Positions 32,378 through 42,507 are shown, numbered from the stretch's first letter. The stretch: DNA of 64,000 bases from Streptomyces griseoincarnatus (GCA_014649575.1 BMTH01000010.1:186001-250000), one strand, 5' to 3'. The notes: a model not told the origin generated them from the letters alone. Made by a program: numbers and translations.

Positions 32378-32839
32378 ATGTCCGACACACGGTTGCCCGA
32401 ACTGCCCGTCACCTTCCGGCCGGGCGTCACCCGTGCGGTGCTGCTCACCGCGGGCGTCGCGCTGTTCGTCGTCGTCAGCGTGATCGGGCTGCTGCTGCCC
32501 GGGCTCGGCCCGGGGGAGCGGATCAGCTTCGTGTTCACCGCCGCCCTGCTGGCCGGTGCGCTGTTTCTGCTGGCCCGGCCGAAGGTCGTCGCCGACGAGA
32601 CGGGCGTCACGGTCGTCAACATCGTGAACCGGCGCCGCCTGGCGTGGCCGGAGATCCTTCAGGTGAACCTCCGCTCGGGTGATCCCTGGGTCTTCCTCGA
32701 CCTCAGCGACGGCACCAGCCTGCCCGTGCTCGGCATCCAGCCCGGCATGGCCCGGCAGCGGGCCATCGCCGACGCACGGGCCCTGCGGGCCCTCGCCGAG
32801 GCGCACTCCGCGCCCGAGGCAGAAGCGCCCCGCGACTGA
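32378..32839 (+). CDS. Bacterial PH-domain membrane protein
   Basis: 153 residues, 20 bp after hisG. Two membrane segments (VLLTAGVALFVVVSVIGLLLPG and SFVFTAALLAGALFLLA) form an N-terminal hairpin. A compact beta-rich domain follows (PKVVADETGVTVVNIVNRRRLAWPEILQVNLRSGDPWVFLDLSDGTSLPVLGIQPG), which is the bacterial PH-like domain seen next to hisG in many actinobacteria. Role unknown; its constant neighbourhood with hisG seems positional rather than biochemical. Confidence 0.82.
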   Translation: MSDTRLPELPVTFRPGVTRAVLLTAGVALFVVVSVIGLLLPGLGPGERISFVFTAALLAGALFLLARPKVVADETGVTVVNIVNRRRLAWPEILQVNLRSGDPWVFLDLSDGTSLPVLGIQPGMARQRAIADARALRALAEAHSAPEAEAPRD

Positions 32840-32913
32840 CCCGGACATGCCCGGCGCCGTCCCGCGGGGAGAAACGGACCTGCCGCAGTCCCCCCTGTCT
32901 TGATTAATCTGTT

Positions 32914-32944
32914 GGGCGGAGGCGCGCCGACAGCGCCTCCGCCC
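32914..32944. terminator. Hairpin after the rib-his gene run
   Basis: 12-bp perfect stem: GGGCGGAGGCGC, loop GCCGACA, GCGCCTCCGCCC. It lies 75 bp after the PH-protein stop and 150 bp before the CNNM gene, so most likely ends the upstream transcript. The rest of this 255-bp gap shows no M-box or other riboswitch motif that I can recognise. Confidence 0.65.
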
Positions 32945-33094
32945 CTGTCGCCCCGCCCGGTGCGCCGAGGGGCCCCAGCTATCCGAGGAGTGACCCTCTC
33001 CGGCGATGGACGGATCGTCCTGCAGTACCTGCGCCGCCCCCTGCCGACATAGCGCCCACCGCCCGGTGGGCGCGCATGCGGAGGCGGCGGCATC

Positions 33095-34426
33095 ATGAGC
33101 ACCCCTGCGCTGCTTCTCGCAGCCGCCTTCCTGCTGATCCTCGCCAACGGCTTCTTCGTGGCCGCCGAGTTCGGCCTGGTCACCGTGGAACGGGCCGACG
33201 CCGAGGAGGCCGCCGCGGCCGGCGACCGGCGCGCCGGCCGGGTCGTCGCGTCCCTGCGCGAACTGTCCTTCCAGCTCTCCGGCACCCAGCTCGGCATCAC
33301 CCTCACCTCCCTGGTGGTGGGCATGCTCGCCCAACCGGCGCTCGCCCAGCTGCTGGACGGCCCGCTCACCGGCGCCGGCATACCCGAGGGCGCGGTCTCC
33401 GGCGTGTCCGTGGTGATCGGCATGCTGCTCGCGTCCGCCGTGCAGATGGTGATCGGCGAACTCGTGCCGAAGAACTGGGCGGTGTCCCGGCCGATGCAGG
33501 TCGCGCGCTTCGTCGCCGGCCCGCAGCACGCCTTCGCCCGCATGTTCCGCCCGGTCATCGCCGGACTGAACGCCGTGGCCAACCGGCTGGTGCGGGCCAT
33601 GGGCATCGAGCCCGCAGCAGAACTGGCCTCCGCCCGCACCCCCGGCGAACTGGTCTCCCTGGCCCGGCACTCGGCCCGGGCGGGCGCCCTGGAGCAGGAC
33701 ACGGCGGATCTCTTCGTCCGCACCCTGTCCCTGGGCGAGCTGACCGCCCAGCACGTCATGACCCCGCGCGTGCGGGTCAGCGCCCTCCAGGCGTCCGCGA
33801 CCGCGGAGGACGTGGTCAACCTGACCCGCGCCACCGGCCTGTCCCGCTTCCCCGTGTACCGGGAGCGGATCGACGAGATCGCCGGCATGGTCCATCTCAA
33901 GGATGCCCTGGCGGTCCCCGCGCACGAACGGCTGCGCACCCCGGTCGCCCGCATCGCCCGCCCGGCGCTGCTGGTCCCCGAGACCCTGCCGGTGCGCCCG
34001 CTGCTCACCAGGCTGCGCAGCGAGCAGCCCATCGCGGTCGTCGTCGACGAGTACGGCGGCACCGCCGGTGTCGTCACCCTCGAGGACATCGTCGAGGAGA
34101 TCGTCGGCGAGGTGCGCGACGAGCACGACGGGCATGACGTGCCCGAACTAGCCCCCGCCCCGCCGGAGGACGGCAACCCGGCCTGGGACGTCGACGGCGG
34201 CGCCCGGGTCGACATCCTGCGCCGCATAGGACTGGAGGTCCCCGAGGGCCCCTACGAGACGGTGGCCGGCCTGGTCGCCGATCTCCTCGGCCGCATCCCG
34301 GCCGTGGGGGACCGCACGGAACTCCCGGGCTGGCGGCTGTCGGTGCGCCGCGTCGGCCACTACCGCGCGGAACGCGTCCGCCTGGTCCGCACGGCCCGGA
34401 TCCCTCTCGCGGAGGCCGCCGGATGA
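33095..34426 (+). CDS. CNNM/CBS-domain membrane protein (CorC/HlyC family)
   Basis: 443 residues. The N-terminal DUF21/CNNM domain has three or four membrane helices (LLAAAFLLILANGFFVAAEFGLVTV, then GTQLGITLTSLVVGMLAQPALA and VVIGMLLASAVQMVIGELVPKNWAVSRP, with the conserved GELVPKN). Two CBS domains follow at about 215-345 (VMTPRVRVSALQASATAEDVV; VVVDEYGGTAGVVTLEDIVEEIVGE). A CorC_HlyC transporter-associated domain ends the protein. Members are Mg/Co exporters or sodium-magnesium exchangers. Its TGA overlaps the ATG of a paralogue, so the two probably form a heteromeric complex. Confidence 0.9.
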   Translation: MSTPALLLAAAFLLILANGFFVAAEFGLVTVERADAEEAAAAGDRRAGRVVASLRELSFQLSGTQLGITLTSLVVGMLAQPALAQLLDGPLTGAGIPEGAVSGVSVVIGMLLASAVQMVIGELVPKNWAVSRPMQVARFVAGPQHAFARMFRPVIAGLNAVANRLVRAMGIEPAAELASARTPGELVSLARHSARAGALEQDTADLFVRTLSLGELTAQHVMTPRVRVSALQASATAEDVVNLTRATGLSRFPVYRERIDEIAGMVHLKDALAVPAHERLRTPVARIARPALLVPETLPVRPLLTRLRSEQPIAVVVDEYGGTAGVVTLEDIVEEIVGEVRDEHDGHDVPELAPAPPEDGNPAWDVDGGARVDILRRIGLEVPEGPYETVAGLVADLLGRIPAVGDRTELPGWRLSVRRVGHYRAERVRLVRTARIPLAEAAG

Positions 34427-35499
34427 GCGTCCTGCAACTGCTGTTCGCCGCACTGCTCGTGCTCGCCAACGGCTTCTTCGTCGGCGCCGAGTTCGCCCTG
34501 GTGTCGGTCCGCCGCAGCCAGATCGAACCGCTCGGCACCGCCCGCGCCCGCCAGGTGCTGTACGGCCTGGAGCATCTGCCGCAGATGATGGCGGCCGCCC
34601 AGTTCGGCATCACCGTCTGCTCGCTCACCCTCGGCGCGGTCGCCGAACCGACCGTCGCCCGGCTGCTGGAGCCGGTGTTCGCGTGGATGCACCTGCCGCA
34701 CGGGGTGATCCACCCGCTCGGCTACGTCATCGCGCTCGCCGCCGTGGTCTTCTTCCACCTCGTCGTCGGCGAGATGGTCCCGAAGAACCTGGCGATGGCC
34801 GCGCCCGAGAGGGCGGCCCTGTGGCTCAGCCCCGGCCTGGTGTGGTTCGCCCGCCTGTGCAAGCCGGTCACCGTCGCCCTCGGCGCCTGCGCCCAGGGCG
34901 TCCTGCGGCTCTTCCGCGTGGAGCCCAAGGACGAGGTGGAGGCCGTCTTCACCAGCGAGCAGCTGAACCGGCTGGTGGAGGACGCCGGCCAGGCCGGGCT
35001 GCTCGACCCTGAGGAGGCGGAGCGGCTGGAGGACGCCCTGGGACTGGGCTCGCGCCCGGTGACGGACGTCCTGCTGCCCCGCGAGTCCCTGGTGACGGTC
35101 ACCCCGGCGGTCACCCCGGGGCAGATCGTGGAGCTGACCGCCCGCACCGGCTACTCCCGCTTCCCGGTGGCGGCCGAGGGCGGCGCCTTCATGGGCTACC
35201 TGCACGTCAAGGACGTCCTGGACCTGGAGGACGCCGACCGGGCCGTCCCGCAGCACCTGTGGCGCCCGATGACCACGCTGAGGCCCGAACTCCCGCTGGA
35301 CGACGCCCTCACGGTCATGCGCCGGGCGGCCACCCATCTGGCGCAGGTGGCGGACGCGTCCGGCAAGGTACTGGGCCTGGTCGCTCTGGAGGACGTGCTC
35401 GAGATGCTGGTCGGCGAGGTGCGGGACCCCGCCCACCGGGAGGTCACGCTCACCCCGCAGCGGGCGAGCGGGGCGCCGGAGGAGGCGATGGCCACCTGA
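34423..35499 (+). CDS. CNNM/CBS-domain membrane protein, shorter paralogue
   Basis: 358 residues, ATGA-coupled to the longer paralogue. Same layout: LLFAALLVLANGFFVGAEFALVSVRRSQIEPL, QFGITVCSLTLGAVAEP, VVFFHLVVGEMVPKNLAMAAPER, then two CBS domains (VTDVLLPRESLVTVTPAVTPGQIVEL; ASGKVLGLVALEDVLEMLVGEVRDP). It lacks the CorC_HlyC C-terminal domain that the partner has. Tandem long and short CNNM genes are common in actinobacteria and are thought to act together in divalent-metal export; stated by analogy. Confidence 0.9.
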   Translation: MSVLQLLFAALLVLANGFFVGAEFALVSVRRSQIEPLGTARARQVLYGLEHLPQMMAAAQFGITVCSLTLGAVAEPTVARLLEPVFAWMHLPHGVIHPLGYVIALAAVVFFHLVVGEMVPKNLAMAAPERAALWLSPGLVWFARLCKPVTVALGACAQGVLRLFRVEPKDEVEAVFTSEQLNRLVEDAGQAGLLDPEEAERLEDALGLGSRPVTDVLLPRESLVTVTPAVTPGQIVELTARTGYSRFPVAAEGGAFMGYLHVKDVLDLEDADRAVPQHLWRPMTTLRPELPLDDALTVMRRAATHLAQVADASGKVLGLVALEDVLEMLVGEVRDPAHREVTLTPQRASGAPEEAMAT

Positions 35500-35503
35500 C
35501 CCC

Positions 35504-35552
35504 GGGTGGCCGTACGGCCACCCGCCCGTCGGGGTCCTAGGGCCCCGACGGG
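35504..35552. terminator. Two adjacent hairpins between convergent genes
   Basis: First hairpin GGGTGGCCG-TA-CGGCCACCC (35504-35523). The second is CCCGTCGGGG (35525-35534) paired with CCCCGACGGG (35543-35552); its loop contains the TAG stop of the AAA+ gene on the minus strand. The pair serves transcripts from both sides. Confidence 0.75.
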
Positions 35553-37399
35553 TCCGACGGACCCCGCCCCGACAGCACCTCCCCGTACGCCTGCATCAGG
35601 TCCGGCAGGCGCAGGGTCGCCAGGTCCTCCCGGGACAGCGGCCCCGGGTACACCGACAGCCGCAGGTCGCGGTAGGCGCAGCTCTTCTCGTACAGGGTGC
35701 GCAGGAACCGGCCGTTGCCCAGCTCGTCGATCCACCCCTGGTCCACCACGTGCCCGGCGATGGAGCGCAGCTCGTCCAGGGCCTCCTCGTCCCACACGTC
35801 GCCGTTCTCCGCCGCCAGCACCTCGCCGATCCTCGTCAGCTCCAGCGGCCGGTACGACGGGAAGTCCACGCGGGTGGTGAAACGGGACGACAGCCCGGGG
35901 TTCGCCGCCAGCAGCCGGTCCATGCCCTCCGGGTAGCCGGCCAGGATCACCACCAGGTGGTCGCGGTTGTCCTCCGCCCGCTTCAGCAGCACCTGCAGCG
36001 CCTCGTCGCCGTACGCGTCGCCCTTGCCGTACCCCGAGTTCGACAGGGAGTACGCCTCGTCGACGAAGAGCACCCCGCCGAGCGCGGAGTCGATCAGCTC
36101 GTTGGCCTTCACCGCGGTCTGCCCCAGGTACTCGCCCACGAGGTCCGCCCGCTGCGCCTCCACCAGGTGGTCGCCGCCGAGGAGCCCGAGGGCGTAGAAG
36201 ACCCGGCCCAGGATTCGCGCGACCGTGGTCTTGCCCGTACCGGAAGGGCCGGAGAAGACGAAGTGCCGCTTCGGCGGCTGCACCGGAAGCCCCTGCCCGG
36301 CTCGCAGCCGCGCCATGTTCAACTGCGCGGACAGCGCCTTGACCTGGCGTTTCACCGGCTCAAGACCGACCATGCGCTCCAGCTCCGCGAGCGCCTCCTC
36401 CAAGAGTGCCGGATCGGTGGGCCCCGGGGGCAGGACCGGGCCGGAGCCGCCGGAGCGCTCGCGCACGCCGGGCCCGCCGAACGAGGGCATCGGAGGAGGG
36501 GTGGGGTCGGGGTCGGTCAGCCGCAGGTCGCGCCCCTCCGCGCCGAAGAGCGGGTCCAGGGTGTCGGGGCCGTCGACGCTGTCCTGCCCGGCGCCGGTCA
36601 GGGTGATCGCGGCGAGGTCCGCGGTGTCGTCGTAGCCGTCGCCCTCGGCGATCGCCGCGAGCCGGGCGGAGGTGTCCATGAAGGCCGGGTCGACCCGGTG
36701 CACGGCCCGGTACAGAGGGAGCGCGGCGGCGCTGCGGCCCGTGCCCTCGCGGGCGCGCGCCAGCCAGTAGCGCAGCTCCTTGCGCTGCGGCTGTTCGCTG
36801 CGGCACCGCATCAGCGCCGCCGCCAGCAGGGGCTCCGCCTGCCCGTACATCTCGAGGCGGACCCGGGCCATGCCGCCGAACAGGCCCGCCTCGATGCCCA
36901 GCAGCGGGTCGTCGATCAGCTGGTCGGTGTGCCGGACCAGCTGCTCCCAGTCCTTGACGAGATAGGCGCGGCAGGCGTGCAGGAAGCGCACCTGCGGGTC
37001 GGTGTCCACCGGGGGGAGTCCGGCGAGCGCGCGGTCCAGCTCGGGGACGTGCCGGCCGTCCAGCCAGTGCGAGGCGTGGGCGAGCAGCAGGTCGCGCGGG
37101 GTCTCCAGTACGGGTTGCACCCACCAGCCCAGCCAATACCAGGAGTTGAGGGTGCGGTGGTGCCGGGTGCGCTGTTCGCCGAAGCGGTCGCGGTGGCGGA
37201 ACATCCGCAGCAGCGCGGTCGTCGTGTCGATGCGCAGCGCGTGCAGTCCGAGCCAGCCGTCCGCCATTCCCGGGTCGATCCGTACGGCGGTCCGGAACTC
37301 CTCCTCCGCCTGCGGATAGGCGCCCATCGTGTAGGCGTCCACGCCTCGCAGCCAGGCGAGGTCGGCCGGGGCCTGCGGGCCCTGCGTGCCGAAGTCCAT
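35537..37399 (-). CDS. AAA+ ATPase of the CbbX/EccA type with TPR-like N-terminus
   Basis: 620 residues from ATG at 37399 (GGGGGAC upstream); the in-frame extension to 37630 looks non-coding. The N-terminal 300 residues are helical TPR-like repeats (YTMGAYPQAEEEFRTAVRIDPGMADGWLGLHALR), as in EccA of type VII secretion. After a Pro-rich linker comes the CbxX/CfqX AAA+ module: LEELERMVGLEPVK-type start, Walker A FSGPSGTGKTTVARILG near 386, Walker B GGVLFVDEAYSL, then sensor regions. No other type VII secretion (ecc/esx) gene is in this window. It could be a remodeller of an unlinked ESX system or an independent chaperone. Confidence 0.85.
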   Translation of the reverse strand: MDFGTQGPQAPADLAWLRGVDAYTMGAYPQAEEEFRTAVRIDPGMADGWLGLHALRIDTTTALLRMFRHRDRFGEQRTRHHRTLNSWYWLGWWVQPVLETPRDLLLAHASHWLDGRHVPELDRALAGLPPVDTDPQVRFLHACRAYLVKDWEQLVRHTDQLIDDPLLGIEAGLFGGMARVRLEMYGQAEPLLAAALMRCRSEQPQRKELRYWLARAREGTGRSAAALPLYRAVHRVDPAFMDTSARLAAIAEGDGYDDTADLAAITLTGAGQDSVDGPDTLDPLFGAEGRDLRLTDPDPTPPPMPSFGGPGVRERSGGSGPVLPPGPTDPALLEEALAELERMVGLEPVKRQVKALSAQLNMARLRAGQGLPVQPPKRHFVFSGPSGTGKTTVARILGRVFYALGLLGGDHLVEAQRADLVGEYLGQTAVKANELIDSALGGVLFVDEAYSLSNSGYGKGDAYGDEALQVLLKRAEDNRDHLVVILAGYPEGMDRLLAANPGLSSRFTTRVDFPSYRPLELTRIGEVLAAENGDVWDEEALDELRSIAGHVVDQGWIDELGNGRFLRTLYEKSCAYRDLRLSVYPGPLSREDLATLRLPDLMQAYGEVLSGRGPSDPSGP

Positions 37400-37849
37400 C
37401 ACGTCCCCCACAAACCGTGCCCCCGTCGGTGTGCCGGCCGGCCCCTCGGCCGCCGGCGCCCTGTGGCCGAACCGCTGTGCCGCGGACCGGAGTTGCAAGG
37501 TGCGCGAAGCTTCGTCGTCGGTCGCACCGAGGGCATCGTACCTGCGGGGGCGCGGTGTCCGCAGGGTGCGGAGGAGGTGAAACGGAGAGGGGAAGGGGCG
37601 CGTGGGAGGGGCGCGGAAGGTGATCCTCACCGAGGGTGATCGTCATATGCCGCTGTGCGCCCGGAAAGCGTGGAAAGGGCAGAACGAAGCCCCCGATCAC
37701 GGGGGAACAACCGGGGGCTTCGCGTCTGCCGGCGGCTCCCGAAGGGCCGCACATTGAGAACGTAAGACCTGTACGGGCCCTCGGTCAAGCCGAGTTGGGC
37801 GACTGCGGCAACTTGTCCGGGACCGCTCTTCACAGGACCACCACATTGC
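37400..37849. other. Gene-free interval with AAA+ gene leader and a terminator
   Basis: 450 bp without a credible gene. The left part is the upstream region of the minus-strand AAA+ gene; TACGAT (37540-37535, minus) is a possible -10. Around 37617-37642 the words GGTGATC and GGTGATCG repeat directly, with TCACC between them able to pair. The right part holds the hairpin at 37685-37722. Short frames here have no start context or codon pattern to support them. Confidence 0.6.
37685..37722. terminator. Terminator hairpin
   Basis: CGAAGCCCCCG paired with CGGGGGCTTCG around a 16-nt loop that can itself fold (CCCCCG ATCA CGGGGG competes). Lies 128 bp beyond the stop of the minus-strand kinase gene, so it probably ends that transcript and shields the AAA+ promoter. 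Confidence 0.65.
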
Positions 37850-38407
37850 CTACGACCCGTCACCGTCCGTGATCGAAAGCGGTGTTTCACCGGTCCCGTC
37901 AGGCCCGGGGACCACCTCGTACCCCTGCTGTCGCTGCCGTACCAGCAGGTGCGCGAAGGGGCGCGAGGGGTCGGCGGCGAAGTGCGCGCGCTCCGCCCGC
38001 TCCCAGCCGTCCCAGAACTCCCGCTGATCCTCGCCGTCCCGTGCCCGCCCCCGCGCCCAGGACTCCTCACACGGCACGTCCATCCAGAGCAGCAGCGCCA
38101 GGTGCGGCCGCAGCGCGGCGCGTCCGGCGCCGACGCCCTCGACCAGCACCACCGGCGCGGCGGGCAGCGGACGTGCCGGGCCGGGGCGGCGGGCACGCCA
38201 GTCGTAGGGGCGGTAGTGCGCGGTCGCGCCGCGGGAGAGCGGGAGGATCACCTCGTCGTGCAGCCGTGCCGTCCAGTCGAACAGCTCGTCGTGACGGGCG
38301 ATGTCGTCGAGGTGCAGCACCGGGGCGCCGCCGAGCCGGTCGGCCAGCAGCCCGGCGAACGTCGACTTCCCGGACCCGGCGTGCCCGTCGACGGCGACGA
38401 GCCGCAC
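37850..38407 (-). CDS. Uridine kinase-like P-loop protein
   Basis: 185 residues from GTG at 38407. Walker A at the very N-terminus, RLVAVDGHAGSGKSTFAGLLADRLG, then a LHLDDIARHDELFDWTARLHDEVILPLSRG segment that corresponds to the uridine/phosphoribulokinase-type substrate loop, and HYRPYDWRARRPG, VVLVEGVGAGRAAL with its Asp/Glu base. It should transfer phosphate from ATP to a nucleoside or small metabolite. Actinobacterial homologues are annotated as uridine kinases, without proof known to me. No clear ribosome site ahead of the GTG, so the start is uncertain. Confidence 0.75.
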   Translation of the reverse strand: MRLVAVDGHAGSGKSTFAGLLADRLGGAPVLHLDDIARHDELFDWTARLHDEVILPLSRGATAHYRPYDWRARRPGPARPLPAAPVVLVEGVGAGRAALRPHLALLLWMDVPCEESWARGRARDGEDQREFWDGWERAERAHFAADPSRPFAHLLVRQRQQGYEVVPGPDGTGETPLSITDGDGS

Positions 38408-38703
38408 CGGGCCGCACGAGGGAGGGAGCCGGCGGATGCGGGAGGCGAGCGGGTGAATGGCTGGTTCCCGGGGCGATGGGGGAAGTCGGACGGGAGCACT
38501 CTAGGCCCCGTCGCCCACCTGCGGTGCCACCGCCATTGGTCCACTCCCATGTTGGTCGACACCGCACGGCCCGGATGCTGGCAGGACCCGCCCGGCTGCG
38601 TTCATAGTGGGGCGCACACCCGCTCCATCCGGCGGACGCACACCGTCCGGCGGCCGTGCACCGGTCCCGTCCCGACTCCGAACCCCTGGGGGGTCCCCCA
38701 CCC

Positions 38704-40077
38704 ATGAGCAGAGCCGAACTGCCGTCCCGCAGAACCCTTCTGGCCGCGGCGGTCGTCGCCGCCGTCGCCGGAAGCGCGGCGACGGCGTCCGCCGCCGTCC
38801 CGACCGCCGGCGCCACCCGGCCCGCGGCGCCCGGGCGGGCCGCCGCCCGCACCGTCGACAACCGCGCCTGGACCACGTACCCCGACTGGCGTTCCGGCAC
38901 CGCCGCCGGCACCCGAGCCGTCGCCGGTCTCCGCCCCGGCCTGGTGATCGCCGAGGCGGTCGGCACCACGGACTACACCGACCCGCACACCGGCCGCACG
39001 GCCGCCTGGGAGCACGCGACCTGGACCTCTCCCGTCCACCGGCTCGCGGTCCCCTCCACCGAGGCGATCGCCTCCTGGAACGCGCACACCCCCGAGGGCA
39101 CCTGGATCCAGGTCGAACTGAAGGGCACGTACTCCGACGGCACGGACACCCCCTGGTACGTGATGGGCCGCTGGGCGGCCGGCGACGCCGACATCCGGCG
39201 CACCTCCGTGGACGACCAGGAGGACGGGAAGAGCAGCGTGTGGACGGACACGCTCGCCGTCGACGACGCGGCCTCGGGGCTGCGCGTCGCCTCCGTCCGG
39301 CTGCGCCTCACCCTGTACCGCCGCCCCGGCACCCGCCTCACCCCGACCGTGTGGCGCCTCGGCGTGATGGGCTCCGACGTCCCCGACCGGTTCACCGTTC
39401 CCGCGTCGACGCCCGGGCTCGCCAAGGAACTCCTCGTCCCGCGCTACTCGCAGGAGATCCACAAGGGCCAGTACCCGGAGTACGACAACGGCGGCGAGGC
39501 CTGGTGCAGCCCCACCTCCTCGCAGATGATCATCGAGTACTGGGGCGGCCGGCTCACCCAGGAGCAGCTCTCCTGGGTCGACCCGGCGTACGCCGACCCG
39601 CAGGTCTGCCACGCGGCCCGTCACACCTACGACCACCAGTACGCCGGGTGCGGCAACTGGCCGTTCAACGCGGCCTACGCGGCCACCTTCCCCGGCCTCC
39701 AGGGCGTGGTCACCCGGCTGCGGTCGCTGACCGACCTGGAGACGCTGATCGCGGCGGGCATCCCGGCCATCACCTCGCAGTCGTTCCTGAAGGAGGAGCT
39801 GACGGGGGCGGGCTACGGCACCTCCGGGCATCTGATGACGGTGATCGGCTTCACCGCCGACGGCGACGTGATCGCCAACGACCCCGCCTCGGACGACAAC
39901 GAGGCCGTGCGCCGGATCTACAAGCGGCGTGAGTGGGAGAACATCTGGCTGCGGACCAAGCGGTACAACGCCTCCGGGAAGGTCGTCTCCGGCACCGGCG
40001 GCGTCTGCTACCTGTACTTCCCGGCCCGCCCGGCCTCCCGCCAGCGCAAGGCGCTCGCGGCGGTGGGCGTGCGCTGA
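38704..40077 (+). CDS. Secreted C39-like cysteine peptidase
   Basis: 457 residues from ATG at 38704. The N-terminus PSRRTLLAAAVVAAVAGSAATASA is a twin-arginine-type signal peptide. A jelly-roll-like middle (about 45-240) is followed by a papain-fold C39_2 domain: catalytic Cys in GGEAWCSPTSSQMIIEYWGG (near 267), His in GTSGHLMTVIGFTADGDVIANDPAS, with Asp after it. It is exported on its own, without an ABC transporter, so it is not a bacteriocin-processing enzyme. Substrate unknown; cell-wall or extracellular protein processing is plausible. A strong terminator follows at once. Confidence 0.82.
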   Translation: MSRAELPSRRTLLAAAVVAAVAGSAATASAAVPTAGATRPAAPGRAAARTVDNRAWTTYPDWRSGTAAGTRAVAGLRPGLVIAEAVGTTDYTDPHTGRTAAWEHATWTSPVHRLAVPSTEAIASWNAHTPEGTWIQVELKGTYSDGTDTPWYVMGRWAAGDADIRRTSVDDQEDGKSSVWTDTLAVDDAASGLRVASVRLRLTLYRRPGTRLTPTVWRLGVMGSDVPDRFTVPASTPGLAKELLVPRYSQEIHKGQYPEYDNGGEAWCSPTSSQMIIEYWGGRLTQEQLSWVDPAYADPQVCHAARHTYDHQYAGCGNWPFNAAYAATFPGLQGVVTRLRSLTDLETLIAAGIPAITSQSFLKEELTGAGYGTSGHLMTVIGFTADGDVIANDPASDDNEAVRRIYKRREWENIWLRTKRYNASGKVVSGTGGVCYLYFPARPASRQRKALAAVGVR

Positions 40078-40086
40078 GCCGGCGTG

Positions 40087-40122
40087 CGCGGCGGGCCCCG
40101 GCCGCCACCGGGGCCCGCCGCG
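40087..40122. terminator. Strong GC hairpin after the C39-like gene
   Basis: 15-bp perfect stem (CGCGGCGGGCCCCGG with CCGGGGCCCGCCGCG) around a 6-nt loop, 10 bp behind the stop codon. No U-tract, as is normal here. Confidence 0.85.
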
Positions 40123-40219
40123 TGTGAGCAACCTCTCGGCGGCGTCCGCCGTTTCCGGTGGCAAGGTGGACGGCATCGCTTGGGGGGATCCACGCACCAC
40201 CGGAGACCAGGTAGAAGTC

Positions 40220-40360
40220 ATGAGCGCCAACGCAGCCACCGTCACCCGTGCCCGTACCGGCGGACCCCGTGAGGACGGTCCGAAGATCGTCGAGCACGTC
40301 CTGGGCTGGACCCTCGTCGTGGTGCTCGCGATGCTGGTGACGCAGCTGGGACTGCTGTAG
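40220..40360 (+). CDS. Small single-pass membrane protein
   Basis: 46 residues from ATG at 40220. A polar first half (SANAATVTRARTGGPREDGPKIVEHV) leads into one membrane segment (LGWTLVVVLAMLVTQLGLL) that reaches the C-terminus. Its own upstream region (about 100 bp beyond a terminator) and GGAGACCAGG ahead of the start support it. I recognise it only as a conserved kind of streptomycete small protein. TetR gene follows 92 bp later. Function unknown. Confidence 0.6.
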   Translation: MSANAATVTRARTGGPREDGPKIVEHVLGWTLVVVLAMLVTQLGLL

Positions 40361-40452
40361 CCCCGGGGGACGAGCGGCCCTGCCGCGGCGCGGGCCGACC
40401 TGCCATACTCCTGCGGGACCGCCCCGCCCCCCGCAGGAGACCTGGGCCGACA

Positions 40453-41109
40453 TTGAACATCAGCCAGCAGTCCGCCGTGCCCTCCCCGACCCGCGGCACC
40501 CGGCGGGCGTCGGCCCGTCGCGCCGAACTGATCGCCATCGGACGCCGCCTGTTCGCCGACCGGCCCTACGACGCGCTGTCGATGGACGACATCGCACGCC
40601 AGGCGCGGGTCGCCAAGGGACTGATCTACTACTACTTCCACTCCAAGCGCGGCTACTACCTGGCCATCATCGAGGACTCGGTGACCGGTCTGGTCACGAT
40701 GGCGGCGAGCGGCGACGAACTGCCGCCCGTGGAGCGGGTGCAGCGCACCATCGACAGCTATCTGCGGTACGCGGAGCACAACCAGGCCGCCTACCGCGCG
40801 ATCGTGAGCGGCGGCGTCGGCTTCGACGCCGAGGTGCACGCCATCCGCGACGGGGTGCGCGAGGCGATCGTCGCCACCATCGCCGAGGGCGCCTACGGCC
40901 GCTCCGACATCGCCCCCGTGGCCCGGATGGCGTTGCTGGCCTGGGTGTGCAGCGTGGAGGGCGCGGTGCTGGCCTGGATCGACCGCCCCGACCTGTCCCG
41001 CGAGACCATGTGCGAGCTGCTGGTGAAGACGCTCGGCGGGGCGATGCGCGCCATCGAGGAACTGGACCCCAGCCACCCGGCCCCGGAGCCCGCGCGCCGC
41101 GACGGCTGA
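40453..41109 (+). CDS. TetR-family transcriptional regulator
   Basis: 218 residues from TTG at 40453 (GGAG 14 nt upstream; GTG at 40477 is an alternative). DNA-binding domain at about 18-65: RRAELIAIGRRLFADRPYDALSMDDIARQARVAKGLIYYYFHSKRGYYLAII, a textbook TetR helix-turn-helix. The C-terminal ligand domain contains VERVQRTIDSYLRYAEHNQAAYRAIVSGGVGFDAEV, the TetR_C_33-like type. Target not evident: downstream is a convergent chitinase and no operator was found. Confidence 0.88.
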   Translation: MNISQQSAVPSPTRGTRRASARRAELIAIGRRLFADRPYDALSMDDIARQARVAKGLIYYYFHSKRGYYLAIIEDSVTGLVTMAASGDELPPVERVQRTIDSYLRYAEHNQAAYRAIVSGGVGFDAEVHAIRDGVREAIVATIAEGAYGRSDIAPVARMALLAWVCSVEGAVLAWIDRPDLSRETMCELLVKTLGGAMRAIEELDPSHPAPEPARRDG

Positions 41110-41135
41110 CGCGGGGGCGGTCCGCCGGGGGGACA

Positions 41136-41177
41136 CGCGCGGGGCGGGAGTCCCCCCGTGGAACCCCGCCCCGCGCG
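41136..41177. terminator. Bidirectional terminator between tetR and chitinase
   Basis: CGCGCGGGGCGGG (41136-41148) pairs with CCCGCCCCGCGCG (41165-41177): 13 perfect base pairs in the convergent gap between the two genes. Confidence 0.8.
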
Positions 41178-41194
41178 CGTCCGGCGTTCGCCGG

Positions 41195-42433
<1,239 letters not shown>

Positions 42434-42507
42434 CCGGTGTCTCCTCGTGGGGGAGGGGAGAGCTGCGTTGTTCGGCATGAACGCGGTGACTTGGAGGTTG
42501 GAGCGAA

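Noticed and set aside
32840..33094. Possible magnesium (M-box) or manganese riboswitch ahead of the CNNM genes
   Set aside because: The metal-transport context invited it, but none of the conserved core words of either class could be found; only a simple hairpin is present.
37627..38196. 189-residue minus-strand frame beside the uridine kinase-like gene
   Set aside because: Overlaps the kinase gene in another frame, runs through the terminator hairpin and has an Arg/Pro-rich composition.
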